DNA of 64,000 nucleotides from Streptomyces sp. NBC_00433 (lineage in GTDB: Bacteria > Actinomycetota > Actinomycetes > Streptomycetales > Streptomycetaceae): the NCBI GenBank assembly GCA_036015235.1, contig CP107926.1:7129501-7193500 (forward strand), in the 5' to 3' direction. How positions within the stretch are numbered: the first letter of the stretch is position 1; the number at the start of each line of letters is the position of its first letter. A program made the translations under genes and the position numbers. Below the pieces are notes generated by a model. The model ran no database searches and was not told where the DNA came from. It saw nothing but the letters and a program-made list of their open reading frames with translations. This document shows, in pieces, positions 45,825 to 54,512 of this stretch.

Positions 45825-47261
45825 ATGCGCCGAGCCAAAATTGTCTGCACACTGGGTCCCGCCACCGACTCCTACGACCAGATCAAGGCACTGGTCGAAG
45901 CCGGCATGGACGTGGCACGCCTGAATCTGAGCCATGGAAGTTACGCCGAGCACGAGGACCGCTACCGACGGGTGCGCAAGGCGTCCGACGAGACCGGCCG
46001 CAGCGTCGGCATCCTGGTCGACCTTCAGGGCCCGAAGATCAGGCTCGGCCGTTTCGCCGAAGGACCGGTACTGCTTGAACGCGGTGACGAGTTCACCATC
46101 ACCGCGGACGACATCCAGGGTGACCAGCAGATCTGCGGCACCACCTACAAGGGGCTCCCCGCCGACGTGGCGCGCGGCGAGCGCATCCTGGTGGACGACG
46201 GCCGGGTCACCCTGGAGGTGACCGACGTGGAGGGGCCGCGGGTGCACACCATGTGCATCGAGGGCGGCATGGTCTCCGACAACAAGGGCCTGAACCTGCC
46301 GGGTGTCGCGGTCTCCGTGCCCGCGCTGTCCGAGAAGGACATCCGCGACCTGCGCTGGGGCCTGCGCACCGGCGCCGACGTGATCGCGCTGTCCTTCGTC
46401 CGCTCGGCCCGGGACGTCGACGACGTCCTGCGGATCATGGCGGAGGAGGGCCGCAGGGTCCCGGTGATCGCCAAGATCGAGAAGCCGCAGGCGGTCGACA
46501 ACCTCGAAGAGATCGTTGACGCCTTCGACGGCATCATGGTCGCCCGCGGCGACCTGGGTGTGGAGATGCCCCTCGAAGCGGTCCCGATGGTGCAGAAGCG
46601 CGCCATCACACTCGCCAAGCGCAATGCCAAGCCGGTCATCGTCGCGACCCAGATGCTGGAGTCGATGATCGACAACTCCCGTCCCACCCGCGCGGAGGCC
46701 AGCGACGTGGCCAACGCGGTGATGGACGGCACCGACGCGGTCATGCTGTCCGGTGAGACCAGTGTCGGCAAGTATCCGATCGAGACGGTCAAGACGATGT
46801 CGCGGATCGTGGCCGCGGCCGAGGAGAGCGTCCTCACCGCCGGGCTGCCGCCGCTGACCGAGCTGAACAAGCCGCGCACCCAGGGCGGCGCGGTGGCCAG
46901 GGCCGCCGCCGAGATGGGCGACTTCCTCGAAGCCCGCTTCCTGGTCGCCTTCACCCAGTCCGGCGACACCGTCCGCCGGCTGTCCCGCTACCGCTCGCCG
47001 ATCCCGGTGCTGGCCTTCACCCCGGAGCCGGCCACCCGCTCGCAGCTGAACCTGACCTGGGGCGTGGAGACCTTCCTCGGCCCGATGGTGCAGACGACCG
47101 ACGAGATGGTCCAGCAGGTCGACGAGGAGCTGCTGCGGATCGGCCGCTGCAAGAAGGGCGACGTCGTCATCATCACGGCGGGCTCGCCGCCCGGTATGCC
47201 GGGCACCACCAACATGGTCCGGGTCCACCACATCGGCGAGGACGACGCGCCGCACGCGTAG
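45825..47261 (+). CDS. pyk: Pyruvate kinase
   Basis: A 478-residue glycolytic enzyme making pyruvate and ATP from phosphoenolpyruvate. Motifs: RRAKIVCTLGPATDSYDQI at the start, VARLNLSHGSYAEH, VDLQGPKIRLG, IAKIEKPQAVDNLEEI with the catalytic lysine, and MVARGDLGVEMPLEAVP. The B domain lies between residues 70 and 165. ATQMLESMIDNSRPTRAEASDVANAV is the conserved helix. Length is standard for the bacterial type without an extra C-terminal domain. The ATG at 45825 is the usual N-terminus; the frame upstream has no supporting site. A hairpin lies 50 bases downstream. Confidence 0.97.
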   Translation: MRRAKIVCTLGPATDSYDQIKALVEAGMDVARLNLSHGSYAEHEDRYRRVRKASDETGRSVGILVDLQGPKIRLGRFAEGPVLLERGDEFTITADDIQGDQQICGTTYKGLPADVARGERILVDDGRVTLEVTDVEGPRVHTMCIEGGMVSDNKGLNLPGVAVSVPALSEKDIRDLRWGLRTGADVIALSFVRSARDVDDVLRIMAEEGRRVPVIAKIEKPQAVDNLEEIVDAFDGIMVARGDLGVEMPLEAVPMVQKRAITLAKRNAKPVIVATQMLESMIDNSRPTRAEASDVANAVMDGTDAVMLSGETSVGKYPIETVKTMSRIVAAAEESVLTAGLPPLTELNKPRTQGGAVARAAAEMGDFLEARFLVAFTQSGDTVRRLSRYRSPIPVLAFTPEPATRSQLNLTWGVETFLGPMVQTTDEMVQQVDEELLRIGRCKKGDVVIITAGSPPGMPGTTNMVRVHHIGEDDAPHA

Positions 47262-47310
47262 GACGCCCCCACGCGTAATGCGTCACCGCGACAACGGTCC
47301 TGACTTCACC

Positions 47311-47342
47311 GCGCCCCCGACGGCAACAGCCGCCGGGGGCGC
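47311..47342 (+). terminator. Terminator of pyk
   Basis: GCGCCCCCGACGGC and GCCGCCGGGGGCGC pair over 14 positions with a single A-C mismatch and an AACA loop; CGTCTTTC follows. It lies 50 bases after the pyk stop. Confidence 0.85.
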
Positions 47343-47784
47343 CGTCTTTCGGTCACCCCGGGAAATGTCTTTCGACAGCAATTAACGCTGCGTAACACGT
47401 ACGCAATAGGGAAACCCGTTCGGGGCACCAGTGGCCCCTACCCCGGGCGTCCGCCGATATTCCGACCGCCCCGATCCGCCGGGTTCGGGCCGGATCAGGA
47501 CGGTGACCGGCGACAAGTCGGCTACGCGGCACCGGAAGTGCGGGTTCTCAGCATCCGGACAGGGGAGCAATGTACCCATAAGCCGTGCTCAATCTCAAGA
47601 GAAGCTCAAGAGTTTCCGTTTGGCATAACAAGACAGTCACACTCTTCCCCGCACCTCTGCCTCACCCCCCGAACCGGGCCTAGAGTCACGGCCAGTCACC
47701 GCGCCACCGGATTTGTCAGTTCGGGTTCCAGCGCGCGACTCGGCCTCTCATCAGAGACGGCCGCGCCAGGGGAAAGGACTGACC
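47343..47784 (+). promoter_or_regulatory. Long upstream region of the liv operon
   Basis: About 440 bases without a credible gene before the binding-protein gene. It is less GC-rich than its surroundings (ATTAACGCTGCGTAACACG near 47381; TTTGGCATAACAAGACAG near 47618). A -10-like TAGAGT lies at 47681-47686, and GTAAC-acgtac-GCAAT at 47392-47407 is a weak match to a GlnR box. No promoter could be fixed. The length suggests regulated expression. Confidence 0.35.
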
Positions 47785-49056
47785 GTGCGACACCGTTCCT
47801 TGCTGATTCTGACCTCCGTACTCACCACAGGAGCCCTTACTCTCACCGCTTGCGGCTCACGCAGCGACGACGGCGACAAGGGTGGCAGCACCGGCGGATC
47901 AGGCGGCAGCGCCACCAGTGCCGCGAAGAACGTCACCGTGGTGATCGGCGTCGACGCCCCCCTGACCGGTCCGAACTCGGCCACCGGCCTCGGGCTCCAG
48001 TACGGCGCCCAGATCGCGGTCGACGACGCGAACACCAAGAACCTGGTTCCCGGTGTCACCTTCAAGATCGCGCCGAAGGACGACAAGGCGCAGCCGGCCA
48101 CCGGCCAGCAGAACGCCACCGCCTTCACCTCGGACGACAGCGTCATCGCCGCGATCGGCCCGCTGAACTCCAGCGTCGCCGTGTCGATGCAGCAGGTCTT
48201 CGCGACCGCCAACATGGTGGAAATCTCGCCGGCCAACACCAACCCGGCGCTGACCCAGGGCAAGGACTGGGCCACCGGCAAGAAGGTCCGGCCGTTCCCG
48301 ACCTACTTCCGCACCGCCACCACCGACGCCAACCAGGGCGGCTTCGCCGGTGACTACGCGTTCAACACCCTGAAGAAGAAGAGCGCCTTCGTCGTCGACG
48401 ACAAGCAGACCTACGGCGCCGGCCTCGCGGCCATCTTCAAGCAGAAGTTCAACAGCCTCGGCGGCAAGATCGCCGGCACCGACCACGTCAACACCGGTGA
48501 CACGGACTACTCCACGCTGGTCACCAAGATCAAGAACTCGCACGCCGACCTGGTCTACTACGGCGGCCAGTACGACGAGTCCGAACTGATCACCAAGCAG
48601 CTCAAGGCGGCCGGCGTCAAGATCCCGCTGATGGGCGGCGACGGCATGTACTCCGACACGTACATCAAGACCGCGGGTGCCGCCGCGGAAGGCGACCTGG
48701 TCACCTCGGTCGGCGTCCCCGTCAGCACCCTGCAGACGGCCACCGACTTCATCAACACGTACAAGTCCAAGGGCTACCCGGGCGACTACGGCACCTACGG
48801 CGGCTACACCTACGACGCCACCACCGCGATCATCAAGGCGGTCAAGGTCGTCATGGACGCCAACGGCGGCAAGCTGCCCGCGATGCCCGACGCCCGCAAG
48901 GCGCTCATCGACGCCGTCCAGAAGACCGACCTCGACGGCGTCGCCGGCCACGTCTCCTTCGACGAGTTCGGTGACACCACCAACAAGCAGCTGACCGTCT
49001 ACCAGGTCAAGTCCGCCAAGTGGGTCGCCGTCAAGTCCGGCACCTACACCGGCTGA
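47785..49056 (+). CDS. Branched-chain amino acid ABC transporter substrate-binding lipoprotein
   Basis: A 423-residue lipoprotein of the LivJ/LivK periplasmic-binding type. The signal peptide ends in a lipobox LTAC with Cys23 (SVLTTGALTLTACGS), followed by a Gly/Ser linker. The two-lobed binding domain has VVIGVDAPLTGPNSATGLGL, DDKAQPATGQQNATAF, AAIGPLNSSVAVSMQQ, and YYGGQYDESELITKQLKAAG. The GTG at 47785 has GGGGAAAGGA upstream. It is the first gene of a complete five-gene transporter; the cargo could be branched-chain amino acids or a related amide, which sequence alone cannot settle. Confidence 0.92.
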   Translation: MRHRSLLILTSVLTTGALTLTACGSRSDDGDKGGSTGGSGGSATSAAKNVTVVIGVDAPLTGPNSATGLGLQYGAQIAVDDANTKNLVPGVTFKIAPKDDKAQPATGQQNATAFTSDDSVIAAIGPLNSSVAVSMQQVFATANMVEISPANTNPALTQGKDWATGKKVRPFPTYFRTATTDANQGGFAGDYAFNTLKKKSAFVVDDKQTYGAGLAAIFKQKFNSLGGKIAGTDHVNTGDTDYSTLVTKIKNSHADLVYYGGQYDESELITKQLKAAGVKIPLMGGDGMYSDTYIKTAGAAAEGDLVTSVGVPVSTLQTATDFINTYKSKGYPGDYGTYGGYTYDATTAIIKAVKVVMDANGGKLPAMPDARKALIDAVQKTDLDGVAGHVSFDEFGDTTNKQLTVYQVKSAKWVAVKSGTYTG

Positions 49057-49193
49057 CCTCGCAGCACCCTGGGCCGCGCGGCCGGACGACCTCCGGCCGC
49101 GCGGCCCGCCGCACCCCCCCGCGTGTCCCCCTCAGGGGCGCCGCACCACCGTCCCCGCTCCCCACCTGCTCCCAGCGACATGGAGGCCATGCG

Positions 49194-50123
49194 GTGCACA
49201 CCCTGCCGCAACAGCTGGCCAACGGGCTGTTCATCGGCTCGATGTACGGGCTCATCGCCATCGGCTACACGATGGTGTACGGCATCGTCCAGCTCATCAA
49301 CTTCGCCCATGGCGAGATCTACATGACCGGCGCCTTCGGCGCCCTCGCGGTCTACACGAATCTCCCGGACAGCATGTCCATCTGGGCCGCCCTGCCCCTC
49401 ATGCTGGCCGGCGGCGCCCTCGTGTCCGTGCTCATCGCGGTCGGCGCCGAAAGACTCGCCTACCGGCCGCTGCGCAACGCACCGCGGCTGGCACCGCTGA
49501 TCACCGCCATCGGCCTCTCGCTCGCACTGCAGCAGGCAGTCTTCCTGTGGTATCCCAACGCCACCAGCGGCAAGCCCTTCCCGCAGCTGCCCGGCGGCCC
49601 CTTCCACGTCGGGTCCGTGGACATCCAGAGCGGTGACATCTTCCTGGTCGTCGCCGCCGTGGTCTGCATGGCCGCGCTCGCCGCCTTCGTCCGCACCTCC
49701 CGCACCGGCCGCGCCATGCAGGCCACCGCGCAGGACCCGGACACGGCGCAGCTCATGGGTATCGACACCAACCGCATCATCGTGATCGCCTTCGCCATCG
49801 GCGGCTTCTTCGCCGCCGTCGCGGGCCTCGCCTCCGGCCTGAAATACGGCCAGATCAAGTACGACATCGGCTTCCAGGCCGGTCTGAAGGCGTTCACCGC
49901 CGCCGTGCTCGGCGGCATCGGCAACATCTACGGCGCCATGCTCGGCGGGCTCGTCCTCGGCATCGCCGAATCGTGCGCGTCGGCGTACATCTCCAACATC
50001 CCCGGCATGGAACAGCTCGGCGGCGGCAGCTGGAACACCGTCTGGGCCTTCGTGCTGCTCATCATCGTCCTGCTGGTCAGGCCGCAGGGCCTGCTGGGCG
50101 AGCGCGTAGCGGACAGGGCGTGA
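49194..50123 (+). CDS. livH: Branched-chain amino acid ABC transporter permease (LivH)
   Basis: A 309-residue inner-membrane permease. Signature LPQQLANGLFIGSMYGLIAIGYTM at the start and VYGIVQLINFAHGEIYMTGA are typical of LivH; the EAA-like loop is GRAMQATAQDPDTAQLMGID near residue 185. AVLGGIGNIYGAMLGGLVLGI lies near the C-terminus, followed by VWAFVLLIIVLLVRPQGLLG. Eight or so hydrophobic segments. The GTG has GGAGG seven bases upstream. It lies 137 bases after the binding-protein gene and 5 bases before livM. Confidence 0.93.
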   Translation: MHTLPQQLANGLFIGSMYGLIAIGYTMVYGIVQLINFAHGEIYMTGAFGALAVYTNLPDSMSIWAALPLMLAGGALVSVLIAVGAERLAYRPLRNAPRLAPLITAIGLSLALQQAVFLWYPNATSGKPFPQLPGGPFHVGSVDIQSGDIFLVVAAVVCMAALAAFVRTSRTGRAMQATAQDPDTAQLMGIDTNRIIVIAFAIGGFFAAVAGLASGLKYGQIKYDIGFQAGLKAFTAAVLGGIGNIYGAMLGGLVLGIAESCASAYISNIPGMEQLGGGSWNTVWAFVLLIIVLLVRPQGLLGERVADRA

Positions 50124-50128
50124 TCGCG

Positions 50129-52009
50129 ATGACCGACCTCTCCACCGACGCGGCGGCCATGACCGTCACCCCGCCCGGCGCGCGCAGGACCGAGCGTTAC
50201 ATCCCGCTGCCGCTCAACACGGCGCGGCTGGTGACCCTGGCCGGCGTGGTCGCCTCGATCGCCTCGACCTTCATGTCCTGGACGTACACCACCGACTTCC
50301 CCGGCGACCTCACCGTCAGCGGGTATCCCGGCGGCCTCCAGATCATGACGCTGATCGGCGCCGTCATCACCGGCGTCATCGCGCTCGGCGCCTTCCGGGT
50401 CAAGGGCCTCGGCTGGCTCAACCCCAGCCGCTCGAACAACTCGGTGCTGCTGCTGGCCCTCGGTGTGCTGGGCACCACCTGGTACACGGTGATCGACATC
50501 GCCGCCAAGCTCGGCGGCCTGGCCAACCTCGACCCCGGTGCCTTCGTCGCCGCGATCGGCAGCCTGGTGCTCCTCGCCGGCGCCCTCGCCCTGCCGATCG
50601 ACCGGCACCCGCGCGAGGAGGAGGACGCCGAATACATCGAACTCGGCTCCCTCGGCGGCGTCGCACCGGTCGCCGCCGCCTACCGCCGGCTGCGCGAACT
50701 GCGCTTCAGCCACAGCGACACCACGGTCCCCGACCCGCGCCGGCTCAACGTGTGGCTGCAGCGGCTGGCCATCGTCGTGGTCTTCGCCGCCGGCCTGAAG
50801 ATCCTCACCTACGGCCTGGCGACCACCTACAGCGACATCTTCCTCGGCTACATGATCGTCGTGTCCTTCGGCTTCTGGGGCCTCGGCGCGTCGGGCCTGC
50901 TGCGCCAGTTCCAGCAGCTCACCAGGGAGAACCGGGTCTTCTCCTCCAGCGTCGGCCTGCTGGCGGCCATCGCCTACCCCTTCGCGCAGAACAACGAGCA
51001 CTGGGCCAACCTCGGCGTCAGCGTCCTCATCGTCGGCACCGTCGCGCTCGGCCTGAACATCGTCGTCGGCCTGACCGGCCTGCTCGACCTCGGCTACGTC
51101 GCCTTCCTCGGCGTCGGCGCCTACACCGCCGCCCTGGTCTCCGGCTCCCAGTACTCGATCTGGTCCGGCGTCCAGTTCCCCTTCTGGGCCGCGGCCCTGA
51201 CCGGCGCCGCCGCCGCCCTGGTCTTCGGCGTCCTGATCGGCGCCCCGACCCTGCGGCTGCGCGGCGACTACCTGGCCATCGTCACCCTCGGCTTCGGTGA
51301 GATCTTCCGGATCGTCGTGCGGAACCTCGACGGGGACAGCGGCCCCAAGGTCACCAACGGCCCCAACGGCATCGCGCAGATCCCCGACCTGTCGATCTTC
51401 GGGTACAACCTCGGCGAGCAGCACGCCATCGGCTCCTTCACCCTCGGCCGGTTCGCCAACTACTACCTGCTGATGCTGGTCATCACCGTGATCGTGGTGC
51501 TCGTCTTCACCCGGGCGTCCGACTCGCGGATCGGCCGCTCCTGGATCGCCATCCGGGAGGACGAGACCGCGGCCACCGCCATGGGCATCAACGGCTTCCG
51601 GGTCAAGCTGGTCGCCTTCGCGCTCGGCGCCTCACTGGCCGGCCTCGCCGGCACGGTCAGCGCCCACGTCACCAACAGCGTCGTGCCCGACCCGTACGTC
51701 TTCTCCGGCTCCGTACCCCCGAACTCCGCCTTCCTGCTCGCGGCCGTCGTCCTCGGCGGCATGGGCACGGTCAGCGGCCCGATCCTCGGTGCGGCACTGC
51801 TCTACGTGATCCCGGAGAAGCTCGACTTCCTCGCCAAGTACGAACTGTTCGCCTTCGGCATCGCGCTGGTCCTGATCATGCGCTTCCGCCCCGAGGGCAT
51901 CATCGCCAACCGCCGCCGGCAGCTGGAATTCCACGAGGACGAGGCCACCGCGCCGGGCAAACGCACCCTCGGCGACGACACCGTCCCCGCCGGCACGGCA
52001 GGGGCGTGA
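50129..52009 (+). CDS. livM: Branched-chain amino acid ABC transporter permease (LivM) with long N-terminal extension
   Basis: A 626-residue permease. The LivM domain begins near residue 285 (YPFAQNNEHWANLGVSVLIV, then GLNIVVGLTGLLDLGYVAFLGVGAYT) and ends with FGIALVLIMRFRPEGIIANRRR. The EAA-like loop is GRSWIAIREDETAATAMGIN. Ordinary LivM proteins have about 300-420 residues; the first ~280 here add about six more hydrophobic segments (TLAGVVASIASTFMSW, LIGAVITGVIALGAF, NNSVLLLALGVLGTTW, VAAIGSLVLLAGALALP, LAIVVVFAAGLKILTY, YMIVVSFGFWGLGASGL). GTG 50120, overlapping the livH stop, is an alternative start in frame. Confidence 0.9.
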   Translation: MTDLSTDAAAMTVTPPGARRTERYIPLPLNTARLVTLAGVVASIASTFMSWTYTTDFPGDLTVSGYPGGLQIMTLIGAVITGVIALGAFRVKGLGWLNPSRSNNSVLLLALGVLGTTWYTVIDIAAKLGGLANLDPGAFVAAIGSLVLLAGALALPIDRHPREEEDAEYIELGSLGGVAPVAAAYRRLRELRFSHSDTTVPDPRRLNVWLQRLAIVVVFAAGLKILTYGLATTYSDIFLGYMIVVSFGFWGLGASGLLRQFQQLTRENRVFSSSVGLLAAIAYPFAQNNEHWANLGVSVLIVGTVALGLNIVVGLTGLLDLGYVAFLGVGAYTAALVSGSQYSIWSGVQFPFWAAALTGAAAALVFGVLIGAPTLRLRGDYLAIVTLGFGEIFRIVVRNLDGDSGPKVTNGPNGIAQIPDLSIFGYNLGEQHAIGSFTLGRFANYYLLMLVITVIVVLVFTRASDSRIGRSWIAIREDETAATAMGINGFRVKLVAFALGASLAGLAGTVSAHVTNSVVPDPYVFSGSVPPNSAFLLAAVVLGGMGTVSGPILGAALLYVIPEKLDFLAKYELFAFGIALVLIMRFRPEGIIANRRRQLEFHEDEATAPGKRTLGDDTVPAGTAGA

Positions 52010-52016
52010 GGACACC

Positions 52017-52880
52017 ATGACCACCACCATTCCGCACCAGCCCACCCCGGAGCAGGCCCCCGACGCCGGCCCGCTGCTCCAGGCCAGCGGCGTCATCATG
52101 CGGTTCGGCGGCCTCACCGCCGTCCGCGACGTCGACCTCACCGTCAACACCGGCGAGATCGTCGGCCTGATCGGCCCCAACGGCGCGGGCAAGACCACCT
52201 TCTTCAACTGCCTCACCGGCCTGTACGTCCCCACCGAGGGCACCGTCAGCTACCAGGGCACCGTGCTGCCGCCCAAACCGCACCTGGTCACCAAGGCCGG
52301 CATCGCCCGCACCTTCCAGAACATCCGGCTGTTCGCCAACATGACCGTGCTGGAGAACGTGCTGGTCGGCCGGCACACCCGCACCCGCGAAGGCCTGCTG
52401 TCCGCGCTCATCCGCGGCCCCGGCTACCACCGGGCGGAGGCCGCCTCGCGGGCCAAGGCGATGGAACTGCTGGAATTCACCGGCCTGGCGGCCAAGGCCG
52501 ACCACCTGGCCCGCAACCTGCCCTACGGCGAGCAGCGCAAGCTGGAGATCGCCAGGGCGCTGGCCAGCGAGCCAGGACTGCTGCTGCTCGACGAACCCAC
52601 CGCGGGCATGAACCCGCAGGAGACCAGGGCGACCGAGGAACTGGTCTTCGCGGTACGCGACCAGGGCGTCGCCGTCCTGGTCATCGAGCACGACATGCGG
52701 TTCATCTTCAACCTGTGCGACCGGGTCGCCGTCCTCGTCCAGGGCGAGAAGCTGGTCGAGGGCACCTCCGAGGTCGTACAGCAGGACGAACGGGTCATCG
52801 CCGCCTACCTCGGCGAGCCCTTCGAAGGCACACCCGGGGACGGGCCGACGACGACCGGTGAGCAGGAGAACGACCGATGA
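52017..52880 (+). CDS. livG: Branched-chain amino acid ABC transporter ATPase (LivG)
   Basis: A 287-residue ATPase. Walker A GPNGAGKTTFFNCLTG (about residue 56), Q-loop region GIARTFQNIRLFANMTVLENV, signature NLPYGEQRKLEIARAL, Walker B LLLLDEPTAGMNPQETRATEE and H-loop VLVIEHDMRFIFNLCDRVAVL are all in place. The NLPYGEQRKLEIA signature and the MNPxE after Walker B mark LivG rather than LivF. Its TGA overlaps the livF ATG. A Pro/Gln-rich N-terminal leader of about 20 residues precedes the domain. Confidence 0.95.
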   Translation: MTTTIPHQPTPEQAPDAGPLLQASGVIMRFGGLTAVRDVDLTVNTGEIVGLIGPNGAGKTTFFNCLTGLYVPTEGTVSYQGTVLPPKPHLVTKAGIARTFQNIRLFANMTVLENVLVGRHTRTREGLLSALIRGPGYHRAEAASRAKAMELLEFTGLAAKADHLARNLPYGEQRKLEIARALASEPGLLLLDEPTAGMNPQETRATEELVFAVRDQGVAVLVIEHDMRFIFNLCDRVAVLVQGEKLVEGTSEVVQQDERVIAAYLGEPFEGTPGDGPTTTGEQENDR

Positions 52881-53593
52881 CCGCACTGCTCGAAGTGGAG
52901 AACCTGCGCGTCGCGTACGGCAAGATCGAGGCCGTCAAGGGCATCTCCTTCTCCGTCGAGGCCGGCCAGGTGGTCACCCTGATCGGCACCAACGGCGCCG
53001 GCAAGACCACCACCCTGCGCACCCTCAGCGGCCTGCTCAAGCCCACCGGCGGCCGGATCGTCTTCGACGGCAGGCAGCTCAGCAGGGTGCCCGCGCACAA
53101 GATCGTCTCCCTCGGCCTGGCCCACTCGCCCGAGGGCCGGCACATCTTCCCCCGGCTGACCATCGAGCAGAACCTTCAGCTCGGCGCGTATCTGCGCAAG
53201 GACTCCGCCGGCATCGCCAAGGACATCGCGCGCGCCTACGAGCTCTTCCCGATCCTCGGCGAGCGCCGGCGGCAGGCCGCGGGCACCCTGTCGGGCGGCG
53301 AGCAGCAGATGCTCGCCATGGGCCGCGCGCTGATGTGCCAGCCGAAACTGCTCATGCTCGACGAGCCCTCGATGGGCCTGTCGCCGATCATGATGCAGAA
53401 GATCATGGCCACCATCGTGGAGCTCAAGAGCCAGGGCACCACGATCCTGCTGGTCGAGCAGAACGCCCAGGCGGCGCTCTCGCTCGCCGACCACGCCCAT
53501 GTGATGGAGGTCGGCTCCATCAAGATCTCCGGCACCGGCCAGGACCTGCTGCACGACGAGGGCGTCCGCAAGACCTACCTCGGCGAGGACTGA
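52877..53593 (+). CDS. livF: Branched-chain amino acid ABC transporter ATPase (LivF)
   Basis: A 238-residue ATPase, partner of LivG. Walker A GTNGAGKTTTLRTLSGLL (about 36-53), SLGLAHSPEGRHIFPRLTIEQNL, signature LSGGEQQMLAMGRALMCQP, Walker B LLMLDEPSMGLSPIMMQKI and H-loop LLVEQNAQAALSLADHAHVM. The EGRHIFPRLTIEQNL block and VEQN are LivF features. ATG overlaps the livG stop (ATGA). It ends the operon; a perfect 20-bp hairpin follows 13 bases after the stop. Confidence 0.95.
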   Translation: MTALLEVENLRVAYGKIEAVKGISFSVEAGQVVTLIGTNGAGKTTTLRTLSGLLKPTGGRIVFDGRQLSRVPAHKIVSLGLAHSPEGRHIFPRLTIEQNLQLGAYLRKDSAGIAKDIARAYELFPILGERRRQAAGTLSGGEQQMLAMGRALMCQPKLLMLDEPSMGLSPIMMQKIMATIVELKSQGTTILLVEQNAQAALSLADHAHVMEVGSIKISGTGQDLLHDEGVRKTYLGED

Positions 53594-53606
53594 GCCCCCG
53601 ACCCAC

Positions 53607-53648
53607 GCGTGAGGGGCCGCACCCGGCACCGGGTGCGGCCCCTCACGC
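53607..53648. terminator. Perfect 20-bp hairpin between livF and the facing regulator
   Basis: GCGTGAGGGGCCGCACCCGG and CCGGGTGCGGCCCCTCACGC are exact reverse complements separated by two bases. It lies between two convergent genes, 13 bases from one stop and 9 from the other, and can terminate both. Confidence 0.92.
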
Positions 53649-53657
53649 ATGCCGGGA

Positions 53658-54329
53658 CTACTTGTCCGTGACCTCTTCGATCACGGCCTGCGCGACCGCC
53701 TGCATCGACATCCGCCGGTCCATCGACGTCTTCTGGATCCAGCGGAAGGCCGCCGGCTCCGTCAGGCCGTACTTCGTCTGCAGCACGCTCTTCGCGCGGT
53801 CCACCAGCTTGCGGGTCTCCAGCCGCAGCGACAGGTCCGCGATCTCCGCCTCCAGCGCCCGCAGCTCCTGGAAGCGGCTCACCGCCATCTCGATGGCCGG
53901 CACCACGTCGCTCTTGCTGAAGGGCTTCACCAGATACGCCATCGCCCCGGCGTCCCTGGCCCGCTCCACCAGCTCCCGCTGCGAGAACGCGGTCAGCATC
54001 AGCACCGGCGCCAGCTTCTCGCCGGCGATGCGCTCGGCCGCCGAGATCCCGTCGAGCACCGGCATCTTCACGTCGAGGATCACCAGGTCGGGACGGTGCT
54101 CCTCGGCGAGCTTCACCGCCGTCTCGCCGTCCCCGGCCTCTCCGACGACGGAGTAGCCCTCTTCCTCCAGCATCTCTTTCAGGTCCAGCCGGATCAGCGC
54201 CTCGTCCTCGGCGATGACGACCCGGGTGGTCAGTGGAGGTACGTGTGACTGCTCGGACTGCGCGGACTGCTCCGGCTTCTCGTCGGGCTGCGTCTCGTGC
54301 TGAGCGGCGGACTCGTCGGGGGCGCTCAC
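53658..54329 (-). CDS. ANTAR-domain response regulator (PdtaR type)
   Basis: A 223-residue regulator. The receiver domain (about 35-150) has VVIAEDEALIRLDLKEML with the acidic pocket, the phosphorylated Asp in PDLVILDVKMPVLDG, the Thr in VLMLTAFSQ and the Lys in YLVKPFSKSD. The C-terminal ANTAR domain (about 160-218) is LRLETRKLVDRAKSVLQTKYG, then EPAAFRWIQKTSMDRRMSM. ANTAR binds paired RNA hairpins and prevents termination, so this protein acts on transcripts. It resembles mycobacterial PdtaR (Rv1626). The kinase partner is not adjacent. The first 33 residues are a Glu/Gln/Ser-rich tail. Confidence 0.92.
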   Translation of the reverse strand: MSAPDESAAQHETQPDEKPEQSAQSEQSHVPPLTTRVVIAEDEALIRLDLKEMLEEEGYSVVGEAGDGETAVKLAEEHRPDLVILDVKMPVLDGISAAERIAGEKLAPVLMLTAFSQRELVERARDAGAMAYLVKPFSKSDVVPAIEMAVSRFQELRALEAEIADLSLRLETRKLVDRAKSVLQTKYGLTEPAAFRWIQKTSMDRRMSMQAVAQAVIEEVTDK

Positions 54330-54425
54330 GGTGCTCCTCGTTTCAGGCGGGGTGCTGCTTCTAGAGCCTACCTAGCTCCGCTAAGGTTGGACCACGGAGG
54401 CCTGCCGAAGGCCTCCTTCGAGAAG

Positions 54426-54498
54426 GCCCCGGTAGCCCAGCGGAAGAGGCAGTGCTCTCAAACAGCATCCAGCGTGGGTTCGAATCCCACCCGGGGTA
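54426..54498 (+). tRNA. tRNA with CAA anticodon (Leu by codon), short variable loop
   Basis: A full cloverleaf of 73 bases: acceptor stem GCCCCGG / CCGGGGT (7 bp, the first pair G-T), D stem GCC/GGC with a 10-base loop containing GG, anticodon stem GTGCT/AGCAT with loop CTCAAAC, and T stem GTGGG/CCCAC with loop TTCGAAT. The anticodon is CAA (54459-54461), reading UUG leucine. The variable loop has only 5 bases, as in class I tRNAs, whereas bacterial leucine tRNAs have a long variable arm. The discriminator is A; CCA is not encoded. Confidence 0.85.
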
Positions 54499-54512
54499 CT
54501 CCAGCTCGCAGG

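Noticed and set aside
47392..47415. GlnR box upstream of the liv operon.
   Set aside because: GTAAC is followed after 6 bases by GCAAT, which matches only three of five consensus positions. It is mentioned in the region entry but not strong enough for a claim.
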